Source: Variovorax paradoxus (GTDB taxonomy: Bacteria; Pseudomonadota; Gammaproteobacteria; Burkholderiales; Burkholderiaceae_C). Taken from it: a stretch of 64,000 bases of DNA. Positions 55,769 through 64,000 of this stretch are shown here, in pieces. The stretch covers positions 1 to 64,000 of the forward strand of contig NZ_JXQQ01000071.1 of NCBI RefSeq assembly GCF_000834655.1, in the 5' to 3' direction. Below the pieces are notes generated by a model that did not search any database, was not told where the DNA came from, and saw only the letters and a program-made list of their open reading frames with translations. The position numbers were made by a program, and so were the translations under genes. Each line of letters opens with the position of its first letter. Positions within the stretch are counted from its first letter, which is position 1.

Positions 55769-57022
55769 ATGGCCAAAGGAATTCTCATCGACCATGTCTT
55801 CAAGGTGTTCGGCGATTCGCCGGACGAAGCACTCGAATTGGTCCGGCAAGGTTTTTCGAAGAAGGAAATCCTCGCGCAGACGGGCCAGTCGATCGGCGTG
55901 TTCGATGCCACCTTCGAGATCCAGGCCGGTGAGATCTTCGTGATCATGGGCCTGTCGGGTTCGGGCAAGTCGACGCTGGTGCGCCTGTTGAACCGGCTGA
56001 TCGAGCCGACCGCCGGGCGCATCGTGATCGACGGCGCGGACATCAACGAGCACTCCGACGCCAAGCTGCGCGCACTGCGCCGCAAGGACATCAGCATGGT
56101 GTTCCAGTCGTTCGCGCTGATGCCGCACATGACGGTGCGCGAGAACACCGCGTTCGGCCTCGAACTCTCCGGCACGAGCAAGAAGGAGCGCCTCGCGCAA
56201 GCGGACAAGGCGCTCGCGCAGGTGGGCCTGGCGGGCTGGGGCGACAGCTATCCCGACGAGCTTTCCGGCGGCATGCAGCAGCGCGTGGGCCTGGCGCGTG
56301 CGCTGGCTTCCGATCCGTCGATCCTGCTGATGGACGAGGCTTTCTCGGCGCTCGATCCGATCATCCGTACCGAGATGCAGTCGGAGCTGCTGCGGCTGCA
56401 GCAGGAGCAGCGCCGCACCATCGTCTTCATCTCGCACGACTTGGACGAGGCCATGCGCATCGGCGACCGCATCGCGATCATGAAGGACGGCCAGGTGATC
56501 CAGGTCGGCACGCCCGACGAGATTTTGCGCAGCCCCGCGGACGACTACGTGCGCAGCTTCGTGCGCGGCGTGGACGCGGCGGCCGTGTTCAAGGCGGCGG
56601 ACATCGCGCGCAAGTCGCTCACCGTGGTGAGCGAGCACCCCGAGCGCGGCGCGCGCGCGGCGCTCAAGCTGCTGGAAGACCAGGACCGCGACTTCGCCTA
56701 TGTGACCAGCCCCAACAAGCGCTTCCTCGGCGTGGTGTCCGCCGACACGCTGCGCGGCGCGCTCGACGGGCATTCCGGCCCGCTGGGGCTGCAACACGCG
56801 TTCCTGGCCGACCTGCCGCGCATCGACGCCGAGGCGCCGGTGGCCGGCCTGATCGGCCAGCTCGCGCAAGCGCCGTGCGCGCTGCCGGTGGTGGCGGGCG
56901 ACGGGCGATTCTGCGGTGCGATCAGCAAGACGACGCTGCTCAAGTTCCTGGACCGCGAGACGCCGCCGATCGAGCCCGTCTCCCCGCACGCCGCCCCCGC
57001 GCTCGCCGCCGAGCCGCACTGA
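55769..57022 (+). CDS. proV: Glycine betaine/proline ABC transporter ATP-binding protein
   Basis: 417 residues from ATG 55769, with AAGGAG 10-15 nt upstream. Walker A is MGLSGSGKST, the signature LSGGMQQRVGLARAL, Walker B ILLMDEAFSALDP. An N-terminal extension (SPDEALELVRQGFSKKEIL) as in ProV/ChoV precedes the nucleotide-binding domain, and a CBS-like regulatory tail of about 140 residues follows, which in OpuA senses ionic strength. First gene of the proVWX-type operon. Confidence 0.95.
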   Translation: MAKGILIDHVFKVFGDSPDEALELVRQGFSKKEILAQTGQSIGVFDATFEIQAGEIFVIMGLSGSGKSTLVRLLNRLIEPTAGRIVIDGADINEHSDAKLRALRRKDISMVFQSFALMPHMTVRENTAFGLELSGTSKKERLAQADKALAQVGLAGWGDSYPDELSGGMQQRVGLARALASDPSILLMDEAFSALDPIIRTEMQSELLRLQQEQRRTIVFISHDLDEAMRIGDRIAIMKDGQVIQVGTPDEILRSPADDYVRSFVRGVDAAAVFKAADIARKSLTVVSEHPERGARAALKLLEDQDRDFAYVTSPNKRFLGVVSADTLRGALDGHSGPLGLQHAFLADLPRIDAEAPVAGLIGQLAQAPCALPVVAGDGRFCGAISKTTLLKFLDRETPPIEPVSPHAAPALAAEPH

Positions 57023-57043
57023 ATTCACGAAGGACCCTGAACG

Positions 57044-58201
57044 ATGAACGACACCACACTTCCTTCTTCCGACCTGGGCGCCGCTGCGAACACGGCCCCG
57101 GCGCCCGCCGCCTTCGTCGATCCGTGGGAGGCGCTCTCGGCCGCGCCCGACACTTCGGCCACCAGCGCCTGGCTCGACGCACCGGTGAATGCCGCGCAAC
57201 AGCTCGCCGGACAGGGCGACGGCGCCGCCAGCGGCTTCCAGCTGCACCGCCTGTGGGACGGCTCGCTGCCGGTCGAATCGTGGATCAACCAGGGCCTTGG
57301 CTGGGTGGTCGAACATTTCCGTCCCTTCTTCCAGACGGTGCGCCTGCCCATCGACAGCACGCTGAACTGGGTGCAGGGCCTGCTGACCGGCTTGCCGACG
57401 CTCGCGATGATCGCGCTCATCGGCCTTTTCGCCTGGCAGTTCGCGGGCCGCGCGCTGGCCATCGGCACCACGGTGGCGCTGCTCCTCGTGGCCATGCTGG
57501 GCATCTGGCCCGAGGCGATGGTCACGCTCTCGCTGGTGTTGACCTCGCTGGTCTTCTGCATGGTCATCGGGCTGCCGCTCGGCGTACTGCTGGCCAGCAG
57601 CGACCGCGCCCAGCGGATCATGCGGCCGGTGCTCGACGCGATGCAGACCACGCCGGCCTTCGTGTACCTCGTGCCGGTGGTGATGCTCTTCGGCATCGGC
57701 AACGTGCCGGGCGTGATCGTGACGATCGTCTTCGCGCTGGCGCCGCTGGTGCGCCTCACCAACCTGGGCCTGCGCCAGGTGCGTCCCGACCTGATCGAGG
57801 CTGCGCGCGCCTACGGCGCCTCGCCCTGGCAGATGCTGGTGAAGGTGCAGCTGCCGCTGGCGATGCCATCGATCATGGCGGGCATCAACCAGGCGCTGAT
57901 GCTGTCGCTGTCGATGGTGGTGATCGCTTCGATGATCGCGGTCGGTGGCCTCGGCCAGATGGTGCTGCGCGGCATCGGGCGGCTCGACATGGGCCTGGCG
58001 ACCGTCGGCGGGCTGGGCATCGTGCTGCTGGCGATCTCGCTCGACCGGCTGACGCAGGCGATGGGCAAGTCGCGCCGCAGTGCGGGGCGGCGCTGGTGGC
58101 ACACCGGGCCTGCCGGGCTGGCGCTGCGCGTGCTGCAGCGCCTCGTGGGCACGCCGTCGCGTGATGCGAACGCGCCTGTCCCCGCACTTTCCACGCCATG
58201 A
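57044..58201 (+). CDS. proW: Glycine betaine/proline ABC transporter permease
   Basis: 385 residues from ATG 57044, 21 bp after proV. A long hydrophilic N-terminus of about 95 residues precedes a ProW-type core: [39 protein letters not shown], and the coupling-loop [20 protein letters not shown]. About seven helices. The basic C-terminal tail is cytoplasmic. The extended N-terminus is a family feature also in E. coli ProW. Confidence 0.95.
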   Translation: MNDTTLPSSDLGAAANTAPAPAAFVDPWEALSAAPDTSATSAWLDAPVNAAQQLAGQGDGAASGFQLHRLWDGSLPVESWINQGLGWVVEHFRPFFQTVRLPIDSTLNWVQGLLTGLPTLAMIALIGLFAWQFAGRALAIGTTVALLLVAMLGIWPEAMVTLSLVLTSLVFCMVIGLPLGVLLASSDRAQRIMRPVLDAMQTTPAFVYLVPVVMLFGIGNVPGVIVTIVFALAPLVRLTNLGLRQVRPDLIEAARAYGASPWQMLVKVQLPLAMPSIMAGINQALMLSLSMVVIASMIAVGGLGQMVLRGIGRLDMGLATVGGLGIVLLAISLDRLTQAMGKSRRSAGRRWWHTGPAGLALRVLQRLVGTPSRDANAPVPALSTP

Positions 58202-58224
58202 CGCGTCTCGGAGGAAATCAACGC

Positions 58225-59229
58225 ATGAAGAAAACCCGTCTCATCGCTCGCAGCGTCCTGGCGCTCGGCTTCGTCGCCTTCGGCATGGCGGCACAAGCGG
58301 CCAACGACCTCCCCGGCAAGGGCGTCACCGTGCTGCCGCTCAAGAGTTCGCTGGCCGAAGAAGCCTTCCAGACGCTGCTGGTGATGCGCGCGCTCGAAAA
58401 GCTCGGCTACACCGTCGAGCCCATGAAGGACCTGGAGCCCGCCACCGAGCATCTGGCCATCGCCAACGGCGACGCCACCTTCATGGCGAACCATTGGAGC
58501 CTGCTGCACGCGGACTTCTACAAGAACAGCGGCGGCGACGCGAAGCTCTCGCGCACCGGCGTGTATTCCGATGGGGCCGTGCAGGGCTACCTCATCGACC
58601 GCAAGACCGCCGAGCAATACAACATCACCAACATCGCGCAACTGAAGGACCCGGCGATCGCCAGGCTCTTCGACGCGGACGGCGACGGCAAGGCCGACCT
58701 CACGGGCTGCAACCCCGGCTGGGGCTGCGAGCTGGCCATCGAGAACCACCTGAGCGCCTACCGGCTGCGCGACACCGTCACCCACAAGCAGGGCAGCTAC
58801 GCCGCACTGATGGCCGACACCATCGCGCGCTTCAAACAGGACAAACCGGTGCTGTACTACACGTGGACCCCGTATTGGGTCAGCGCCGTGCTGCGCCCGG
58901 GCGCGGACGTGGTGTGGCTGCAGGTGCCCTTCTCGTCCTCGCAGGAAGGCCAGGCCGACACCCAGCTGCCCAACGGCAAGAACTACGGCTTCCAGGCCAA
59001 CCGGGAGCAGATCGTCGCGAACAAGGCCTTCGTCGAGAAGAACCCGGCAGCGGGCAAGCTGTTCGAGGTGATGAAACTGCCGATCGGCGACATCAACGCC
59101 CAGAACCTGCGCATGAGCCAGGGTGCCAACACGCAGCAGGATGTGGAGCGGCATGCGGACGGGTGGATCAAGGTGCATCAGGCCCTGTTCGACGGCTGGA
59201 TCGCCGAGGCGCGAGCCGCCGCAAGGTAG
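58225..59229 (+). CDS. proX: Glycine betaine/proline-binding periplasmic protein
   Basis: 334 residues from ATG 58225, with GGAGG 11-15 nt upstream; an in-frame ATG at 58198 overlaps proW. The signal peptide ends at [10 protein letters not shown] (about residue 25). ProX motifs include GATFMANHW-like [18 protein letters not shown] and [20 protein letters not shown], whose Trp and Tyr residues make the aromatic box for quaternary ammonium. Two Cys (CNPGWGC) in the middle match the ProX disulfide loop. Confidence 0.95.
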   Translation: MKKTRLIARSVLALGFVAFGMAAQAANDLPGKGVTVLPLKSSLAEEAFQTLLVMRALEKLGYTVEPMKDLEPATEHLAIANGDATFMANHWSLLHADFYKNSGGDAKLSRTGVYSDGAVQGYLIDRKTAEQYNITNIAQLKDPAIARLFDADGDGKADLTGCNPGWGCELAIENHLSAYRLRDTVTHKQGSYAALMADTIARFKQDKPVLYYTWTPYWVSAVLRPGADVVWLQVPFSSSQEGQADTQLPNGKNYGFQANREQIVANKAFVEKNPAAGKLFEVMKLPIGDINAQNLRMSQGANTQQDVERHADGWIKVHQALFDGWIAEARAAAR

Positions 59230-59308
59230 CCGCCCCCGTGCCGCGGACGGCGGCTGAGATAATCGGGGGGCGTTTTCCCGTGTTACCCACTAAAAAAAGC
59301 CCCCCACC

Positions 59309-60862
59309 ATGACGACCACGATCCAGCAGGCCGACCTGATCGAATCGATCAGCGCCGCGCTGCAGTACATCAGCTACTACCACCCCGCCGACTACATCGC
59401 CCACCTGGCCCGCGCCTACGAGCGCGAGCAGAGCCCCGCGGCCAAGGACGCCATTGCGCAGATCCTCACCAACAGCAAGATGAGCGCCACGGGCCATCGC
59501 CCGATCTGCCAGGACACCGGCATCGTCAACGTGTTCCTCAAGGTGGGCATGGACGTGCGCTGGGAAGGCTTCACCGGATCGCTGGACGACGCCATCAACG
59601 AAGGCGTGCGCCGCGGCTACAACCACCCCGACAACACGCTGCGCGCCTCGGTCGTGGCCGATCCGCAGTTCGACCGCAAGAACACCAAGGACAACACGCC
59701 CGCGGTGATCTTCACCGAGATCGTCCCGGGCAACACCGTCGAAGTGACGGTCGCGGCCAAGGGCGGCGGCAGCGAGAACAAGAGCAAGCTCGTGATGCTG
59801 AACCCCGGCGACAGCGTGGTCGACTGGGTCCTGAAGACCGTGCCGACCATGGGCGCCGGCTGGTGCCCGCCGGGCATGCTGGGCATCGGCATCGGCGGCA
59901 CCGCCGAGAAGGCCGCGCTCATGGCCAAGGAAAGCCTGATGGACGACCTGGACATGCACGAGCTGCAGGCCAAGAAGGCCTCGGGCGCGGAGCTGAGCAA
60001 GGTCGAGGCGCTGCGCATCGAGCTGTACGAGAAGGTCAATGCGCTGGGCATCGGCGCGCAGGGCCTGGGCGGCCTGGCCACGGTGCTGGACATCAAGATC
60101 AAGATGTACCCGACGCACGCGGCGAGCAAGCCCGTGGCGATGATCCCCAACTGCGCGGCCACCCGCCACGCGCACTTCGTGATGGACGGCAGCGGCGCGG
60201 TGTACCTCGACCCGCCGTCACTGGACCTCTGGCCCGACGTGAACTGGGCGCCCGACGAGAAGAAGAGCAAGCGCGTCGATCTCGACAAGCTCACGCCGGC
60301 CGAAGTGGCCAGCTGGAAGCCGGGCGACACGCTGCTCCTGAACGGCAAGATGCTCACCGGCCGCGACGCCGCGCACAAGCGCATCCAGGGCATGCTGGCC
60401 AAGGGCGAGAAGCTGCCCGTCGACTTCACCAACCGCGTCATCTACTACGTCGGCCCGGTCGATCCGGTCGGCGACGAGGCCGTGGGCCCCGCCGGCCCGA
60501 CCACCGCCACGCGCATGGACGGCTTCACCGAGATGATGCTGGCCCAGACCGGCCTCATCGCCATGATCGGCAAGGCCGAGCGCGGCCCGGTCGCCATCGA
60601 GGCGATCAAGAAGCACAAGAGCGCCTACCTCATGGCCGTGGGCGGCGCCGCCTACCTGGTGAGCAAGGCCATCAAGACCGCCAAGGTGGTGGGCTTCGAA
60701 GACCTGGGCATGGAAGCCATCTACGAATTCGACGTGGTCGACATGCCGGTGACGGTGGCTGTCGATGCGGGCGGCACCAGCGCGCACATCACCGGCCCGG
60801 CCGAGTGGCAGAAGCGCATCGCCAGCGGCGAGTTCAAGACCATCATGATGGAAGAGGCCTGA
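59309..60862 (+). CDS. fumA: Fumarate hydratase, class I (iron-sulfur)
   Basis: 517 residues from ATG 59309; a fused-type (alpha plus beta) class I fumarase. Cluster Cys residues are in RPICQDTGIVNVF, GWCPPGMLGIGIGGT and MIPNCAATRHAHF. The C-terminal beta-type domain begins near residue 320 and has YYVGPVDPVGDEAVGPAGPT. A GATAAT -10-like box lies near 59260. Followed after 4 bp by murI, so probably in one transcript. Confidence 0.97.
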   Translation: MTTTIQQADLIESISAALQYISYYHPADYIAHLARAYEREQSPAAKDAIAQILTNSKMSATGHRPICQDTGIVNVFLKVGMDVRWEGFTGSLDDAINEGVRRGYNHPDNTLRASVVADPQFDRKNTKDNTPAVIFTEIVPGNTVEVTVAAKGGGSENKSKLVMLNPGDSVVDWVLKTVPTMGAGWCPPGMLGIGIGGTAEKAALMAKESLMDDLDMHELQAKKASGAELSKVEALRIELYEKVNALGIGAQGLGGLATVLDIKIKMYPTHAASKPVAMIPNCAATRHAHFVMDGSGAVYLDPPSLDLWPDVNWAPDEKKSKRVDLDKLTPAEVASWKPGDTLLLNGKMLTGRDAAHKRIQGMLAKGEKLPVDFTNRVIYYVGPVDPVGDEAVGPAGPTTATRMDGFTEMMLAQTGLIAMIGKAERGPVAIEAIKKHKSAYLMAVGGAAYLVSKAIKTAKVVGFEDLGMEAIYEFDVVDMPVTVAVDAGGTSAHITGPAEWQKRIASGEFKTIMMEEA

Positions 60863-60866
60863 GGCC

Positions 60867-61664
60867 TTGAAACCGATCGGGGTGTTCGACAGCGGCGTCG
60901 GCGGGCTCAGCGTGCTCGCCGCGTTGCGCGCCGAGCTGCCGCGCGAACGCTTCGTGTATTTCTCGGATGCGGCCTACGCGCCGTACGGCGAGCGCGGCGA
61001 TGCGTACGTGATCGAGCGGTCGCGCAAGGTGACCGAACAGTTGATCGCCGGGCACGGCATCAAGGCGCTGGTGGTGGCATGCAATACGGCGACGACGGCT
61101 GCGATTCACCTGCTGCGCGCCGAGCATCCCCTACTCCCCATCATTGGCCTGGAGCCCGCGCTCAAGCCGGCGGTCGCAACGAGCCGCACCGGCCACATCT
61201 CGGTGATGGCCACGCGCGGGACGCTGGCCAGCGCCAAGTACGCGGCCCTGCGCGATTCGTTTGCCGGTTCCGCTGCAGTTCGCGCCGTGCCGTGCGATGG
61301 GCTCGTCAAGGCCATCGAAGGTTTCGACACCGAGGCCATCGCAACGCTCTGCGCGCGCTACATGGCAGAAGCCGGACCGTTCGGCAAAGCGCCGGGCGAA
61401 GTCGACACCGTCGTGCTCGGCTGCACGCACTACCCGCTCGTGAAGAGCGAACTCGCGCGCCATGCGCCGCCCGCGCTGCGCTTCATCGACACCGGCGCGC
61501 CGGTCGCGCAGCAGACGCGCCGCGTGCTGGCTGCTGCCGGCCGCCTCTCGGACGGCGAAGGCGGGCTGACCCTCCAGAGCAGCGGCGGCCAGGCGGCGCT
61601 CGAGGCGGCCGCCGCGCGCTGGCTGCAAGTCTCGCCGCAAGGTACAACGGCGGCTTCCGCCTGA
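60867..61664 (+). CDS. murI: Glutamate racemase
   Basis: 265 residues from a TTG start at 60867, 4 bp after the fumA stop; no ATG or GTG fits before the conserved opening IGVFDSGVGGLSVL. The two catalytic Cys are in VVACNTATTA and LGCTHYPLV. Makes D-glutamate for peptidoglycan. The TTG start and tight spacing imply translational coupling to fumA and low expression. Confidence 0.96.
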   Translation: MKPIGVFDSGVGGLSVLAALRAELPRERFVYFSDAAYAPYGERGDAYVIERSRKVTEQLIAGHGIKALVVACNTATTAAIHLLRAEHPLLPIIGLEPALKPAVATSRTGHISVMATRGTLASAKYAALRDSFAGSAAVRAVPCDGLVKAIEGFDTEAIATLCARYMAEAGPFGKAPGEVDTVVLGCTHYPLVKSELARHAPPALRFIDTGAPVAQQTRRVLAAAGRLSDGEGGLTLQSSGGQAALEAAAARWLQVSPQGTTAASA

Positions 61665-61678
61665 AACACGCCGCCGTC

Positions 61679-62461
61679 ATGCGCCCCTTCCTGCGCCACG
61701 CCCTGCTCCTGCTGTGCCTCTCGGCCACCAGCCTGAGCCACGCCGCCTGCGAAAGCGGCCTGGCCGAGCGCATGCACGCCAAGCTGTACCCCAAGCGCCC
61801 GCTCGACGAGCGGCTCGCGGCCTGCAAGGTGTGGCCCGCGTTCCCCGGTCGCAGCATCGTGGTGCTGCCGATGCCGCGCGAAACCACCGACAAGGGCGCC
61901 AAGGTCTTCGACCTGGAAGTGCTGCTGATCCAGCGGCCCGACAACGGCAACACCGAGCGCGACACCGTCATCGGCCGCCTCTTCCAGCCCGAGGCGCTCG
62001 ACGAGGATGCGACCACCGCGATCCAGGACATCCGCATCGACACCTCGCGCTACGTGCTCGCCTCCGACGCACGCGCCTTCGGCCTGCGCGTGCGCTATCG
62101 GGGGAGCAGCGCGCCCTCGAGCCCGCTGGCCAGCGAGACGGTGCGCCTCTACGTGCACCACGGCAGCAGGCTGCGCGAGGTGCTCCAGGAGATCGAGCTC
62201 GACCACGACAACGGCGGATGGGATGCGACCTGCACCGGCCACTTCGAGAAGCTGCGCACCATGCTCTCGGTGGGCAAGGCGACCAGCAACGGCTTTGCCG
62301 AGCTGCAGCTGTCGCGCACGCTCGTTCAGAGCCGCGCGCAGGAGCAGGAGGACCAGGGCTGCGTCGAAAAGGCGCTGCCCGCGAAGTTCAGCACCGTGAC
62401 GCTGCGCTACGACGGCGAGCGGTTCAAGGTGCCGAAGTCGCTGCTGCAGCAATCGCCCTGA
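61679..62461 (+). CDS. Exported protein of unknown function
   Basis: 260 residues from ATG 61679, 14 bp after murI. The signal peptide ends at SHA-ACESG (about residue 22). The mature part holds four Cys (ACESGL, AACKVW, ATCTGH and QGCVEK), likely in two disulfides, and no recognised domain; the later half has the charged beta pattern of a soluble periplasmic protein. Probably cotranscribed with fumA and murI. Confidence 0.75.
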   Translation: MRPFLRHALLLLCLSATSLSHAACESGLAERMHAKLYPKRPLDERLAACKVWPAFPGRSIVVLPMPRETTDKGAKVFDLEVLLIQRPDNGNTERDTVIGRLFQPEALDEDATTAIQDIRIDTSRYVLASDARAFGLRVRYRGSSAPSSPLASETVRLYVHHGSRLREVLQEIELDHDNGGWDATCTGHFEKLRTMLSVGKATSNGFAELQLSRTLVQSRAQEQEDQGCVEKALPAKFSTVTLRYDGERFKVPKSLLQQSP

Positions 62462-62549
62462 CGGGCAGCTGAATTCGTGCTGGTTTTCACGGCACCGTCA
62501 CACGAAAGTACCAGCATGCGCGGTTTGTCCAGAACAACAACCGCGCACC

Positions 62550-64000
62550 ATGCACTCACTCTCCGCCTCCCGCATTCCCTTCAAGCCCATGCTGCTCGCC
62601 AGTGCCCTCGCTCTCGTACTGGCCGCATGCGGCGGCGGTAGCGGCGGGGGTGGCGGCATCGCCTTCCCGCCGGTCGCGGTAGCGCCTCCGCCGGCAGCGC
62701 AGCCGCCCGCGGCACCGCTTCCGGCTGCCGAGCCGGACCAGCTGGTCTCCAAGGCCACGTTCACGCCCAATGCCGGCACCTCCGAGGGCTCGTCGGACGC
62801 ATCGACCGCCTTCCCGCTGCCCGACAACTTCATGATCGTGGCCGACGACGAGGCCAACGTGCTGCGCGTGTACCCGCGCACCGGGGGCGCAGCGGTGAAG
62901 GAATGGAGCTACGAGCTCGAAGGGCCGAAGCTCGGCAAGGAGCTCGACCTGGAAGCCGGCACGCGCATCGGCGACACGCTGTACCTTACGGGCTCCAACA
63001 GCAACAAGAAGGACGGCGGCGATGCGCCCGACCGTTCGCACCTCTTCGCGGTGAAGGTGACCGGCACCGGTGCGGCAACCGCCTTCAGCTACGTCGGCCA
63101 GTTCTCGTCGCTCGAAGCGCAGCTCATCGCCTGGGACGCCACCAATGGACACGGCCTGGGCGCGAACCACTTCGGCTTCACCGTGTCGGCCGGCGCGGGC
63201 ATCGTGCCCGAGCGGGTCGATGGCTTCTCCGTGGAAGGCATGACCAGCGCACCGGGCGACAGCGCGCTGTGGCTGGGCTTCCGCGCGCCGCAGACGGGCG
63301 CATCGACGCGCGCCAAGGCGCTGATCGTCCCGGTGCAGAACTACGCCGCACTGGTAGGCGGCACGGCCACGCAGGCCGCCTTCGGCGCGCCCATCGAACT
63401 GGAGCTCGGCGGCCGGGGCATCCGTTCGATCGACAAGGGCACCGACGGCAACTACCTGATCGTGGCCGGCCCGGCAGGCGCAGCCAGCGCAGACGTGGAC
63501 CGCAACTTCGCGCTCTTCTCCTGGAACGGCAATCCGGCCACGGCGCCGGTCGAGCTGTCGAACGACCTGGACAAGCTGCGCAAGGAAACGGGCGGCAGCT
63601 TCGAGTCGACCGTCGAAGTGCCGGGGCCGGTGAAGGCAGGCACGCAGGTGCAGCTGTTGCTGGACAACGGCGACACCGTCTGGCCCGGCCAGACCAAAGT
63701 CTCGAAGGACCTGGATGCGGCCGACCAGAAGTTCGACGGCTTCGTCGTGCGCCTGGGCCAGCCGTGGGTGGACACGGCCGGCCCGGTGCTCAAGACCGCC
63801 TCGCCCACCGCGGGCCGCGTGGGCGTCAATTTCGACACGTCGATCGTGCTGGCATTCAACGAGGCGATCCGCCTGGGTGCGGGCAGCATCGTGCTGCACA
63901 AGGCCGACGGCAGCGTGGTCGAGACCTTCAACGCCGCCAGCCCGGCCGCGCGCTTGCAACTGGCGTTCAACGTGCTCACGCTCGTGCCGACCACCAAGCT
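62550..64000 (+). CDS. Lipoprotein with Ig-like domain, C-terminus beyond the window
   Basis: At least 483 residues from ATG 62550, open at the edge. The lipoprotein signal is clear: LALVLAAC followed by GGGSGGGGG, then a Pro/Ala-rich stalk (about 45-60). The next 340 residues look like a beta-propeller-type sensor or adhesin (NFMIVADDEANVLRVYPRTG, TDGNYLIVAGPAGAAS). From about residue 410 an SbsA-type Ig-like repeat begins (LKTASPTAGRVGVNFDTSIV, LAFNEAIRLGAGSIVLHKAD). Processed by Lgt. Surface or outer-membrane attachment is likely; function unknown. Confidence 0.85.
   Translation, partial: MHSLSASRIPFKPMLLASALALVLAACGGGSGGGGGIAFPPVAVAPPPAAQPPAAPLPAAEPDQLVSKATFTPNAGTSEGSSDASTAFPLPDNFMIVADDEANVLRVYPRTGGAAVKEWSYELEGPKLGKELDLEAGTRIGDTLYLTGSNSNKKDGGDAPDRSHLFAVKVTGTGAATAFSYVGQFSSLEAQLIAWDATNGHGLGANHFGFTVSAGAGIVPERVDGFSVEGMTSAPGDSALWLGFRAPQTGASTRAKALIVPVQNYAALVGGTATQAAFGAPIELELGGRGIRSIDKGTDGNYLIVAGPAGAASADVDRNFALFSWNGNPATAPVELSNDLDKLRKETGGSFESTVEVPGPVKAGTQVQLLLDNGDTVWPGQTKVSKDLDAADQKFDGFVVRLGQPWVDTAGPVLKTASPTAGRVGVNFDTSIVLAFNEAIRLGAGSIVLHKADGSVVETFNAASPAARLQLAFNVLTLVPTTK

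Noticed and set aside
55610-58102. 830-residue minus-strand frame
   Set aside because: Antisense to proV and proW; His/Arg-rich low-complexity product with no motif.

Overview
The window is high-GC DNA that looks like the chromosome of a member of the Comamonadaceae, most like Variovorax. Supporting signs are two Bug-type tricarboxylate-binding proteins, a Trp-rich TIGR04438 protein, a zapA-6S RNA arrangement, many LysR, AraC and GntR regulators beside small catabolic clusters, and codons rich in G and C at the third position. That base bias produces many long but false open frames on the opposite strand. No tRNA, rRNA, CRISPR array, prophage or insertion sequence was seen. The genus call is inference from gene content, not from a database match.

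Layout. 1-4440: an RND multidrug efflux pair on the minus strand, with the permease cut by the window edge. 4592-9995: an alpha/beta-hydrolase-like protein that has lost its catalytic residues, a divergent LysR gene, and a three-gene molybdenum hydroxylase operon (iorA, iorB, diheme cytochrome c). 10276-13580: AraC-OsmC, divergent from a Bug protein and a PhzF-family protein. 13584-29740: one minus-strand cobalamin transcription unit of about 15 genes behind a B12 riboswitch. Its order is btuB, cobB, cobU, btuF, btuC, btuD, cobO, bluB, an ExbB-like gene, a DUF2149 gene, cobN-like, cbiB, cobD, lrgA, lrgB. Almost every junction is an overlap or a gap of a few bases. 29919-32092: TIGR02449-zapA, 6S RNA, a TauE/SafE exporter and a universal stress protein. 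32100-37113: AraC regulator, nitrilase, heme aldoxime dehydratase and a serine hydrolase. 37120-42708: a malonate operon (GntR, malonyl-CoA decarboxylase, Bug protein, enoyl-CoA hydratase-like, malonyl-CoA synthetase). 42844-49000: lgt, small membrane proteins, LysR/ilvD and a cytochrome c. 49129-51369: acs with a 128-bp tandem duplication at its 3' end. 51517-55269: YqhA family, LysR/NAD(P)H-binding pair, fumC. 55401-59229: a consensus promoter, a 330-nt leader and a glycine betaine ABC transporter. 59309-64000: class I fumarase, murI, an exported protein and the start of a large lipoprotein.

The most interesting candidate system is in the B12 operon. A CobN-family chelatase subunit carries a signal peptide and a C-terminal membrane anchor. 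It is translationally coupled to an ExbB/TolQ-like channel and to a DUF2149 protein whose single membrane helix carries an ExbD-like Asp. No cobS or cobT (the usual ATPase partners of CobN) is present in the window. I infer a proton-motive-force-driven metal insertion or removal machine acting on tetrapyrroles in the periplasm, used during corrinoid uptake and remodelling. It resembles the CobN/ExbB/DUF2149 set I recall from Bacteroidota heme operons. The downstream lrgAB pair appears to be read from the same transcript.
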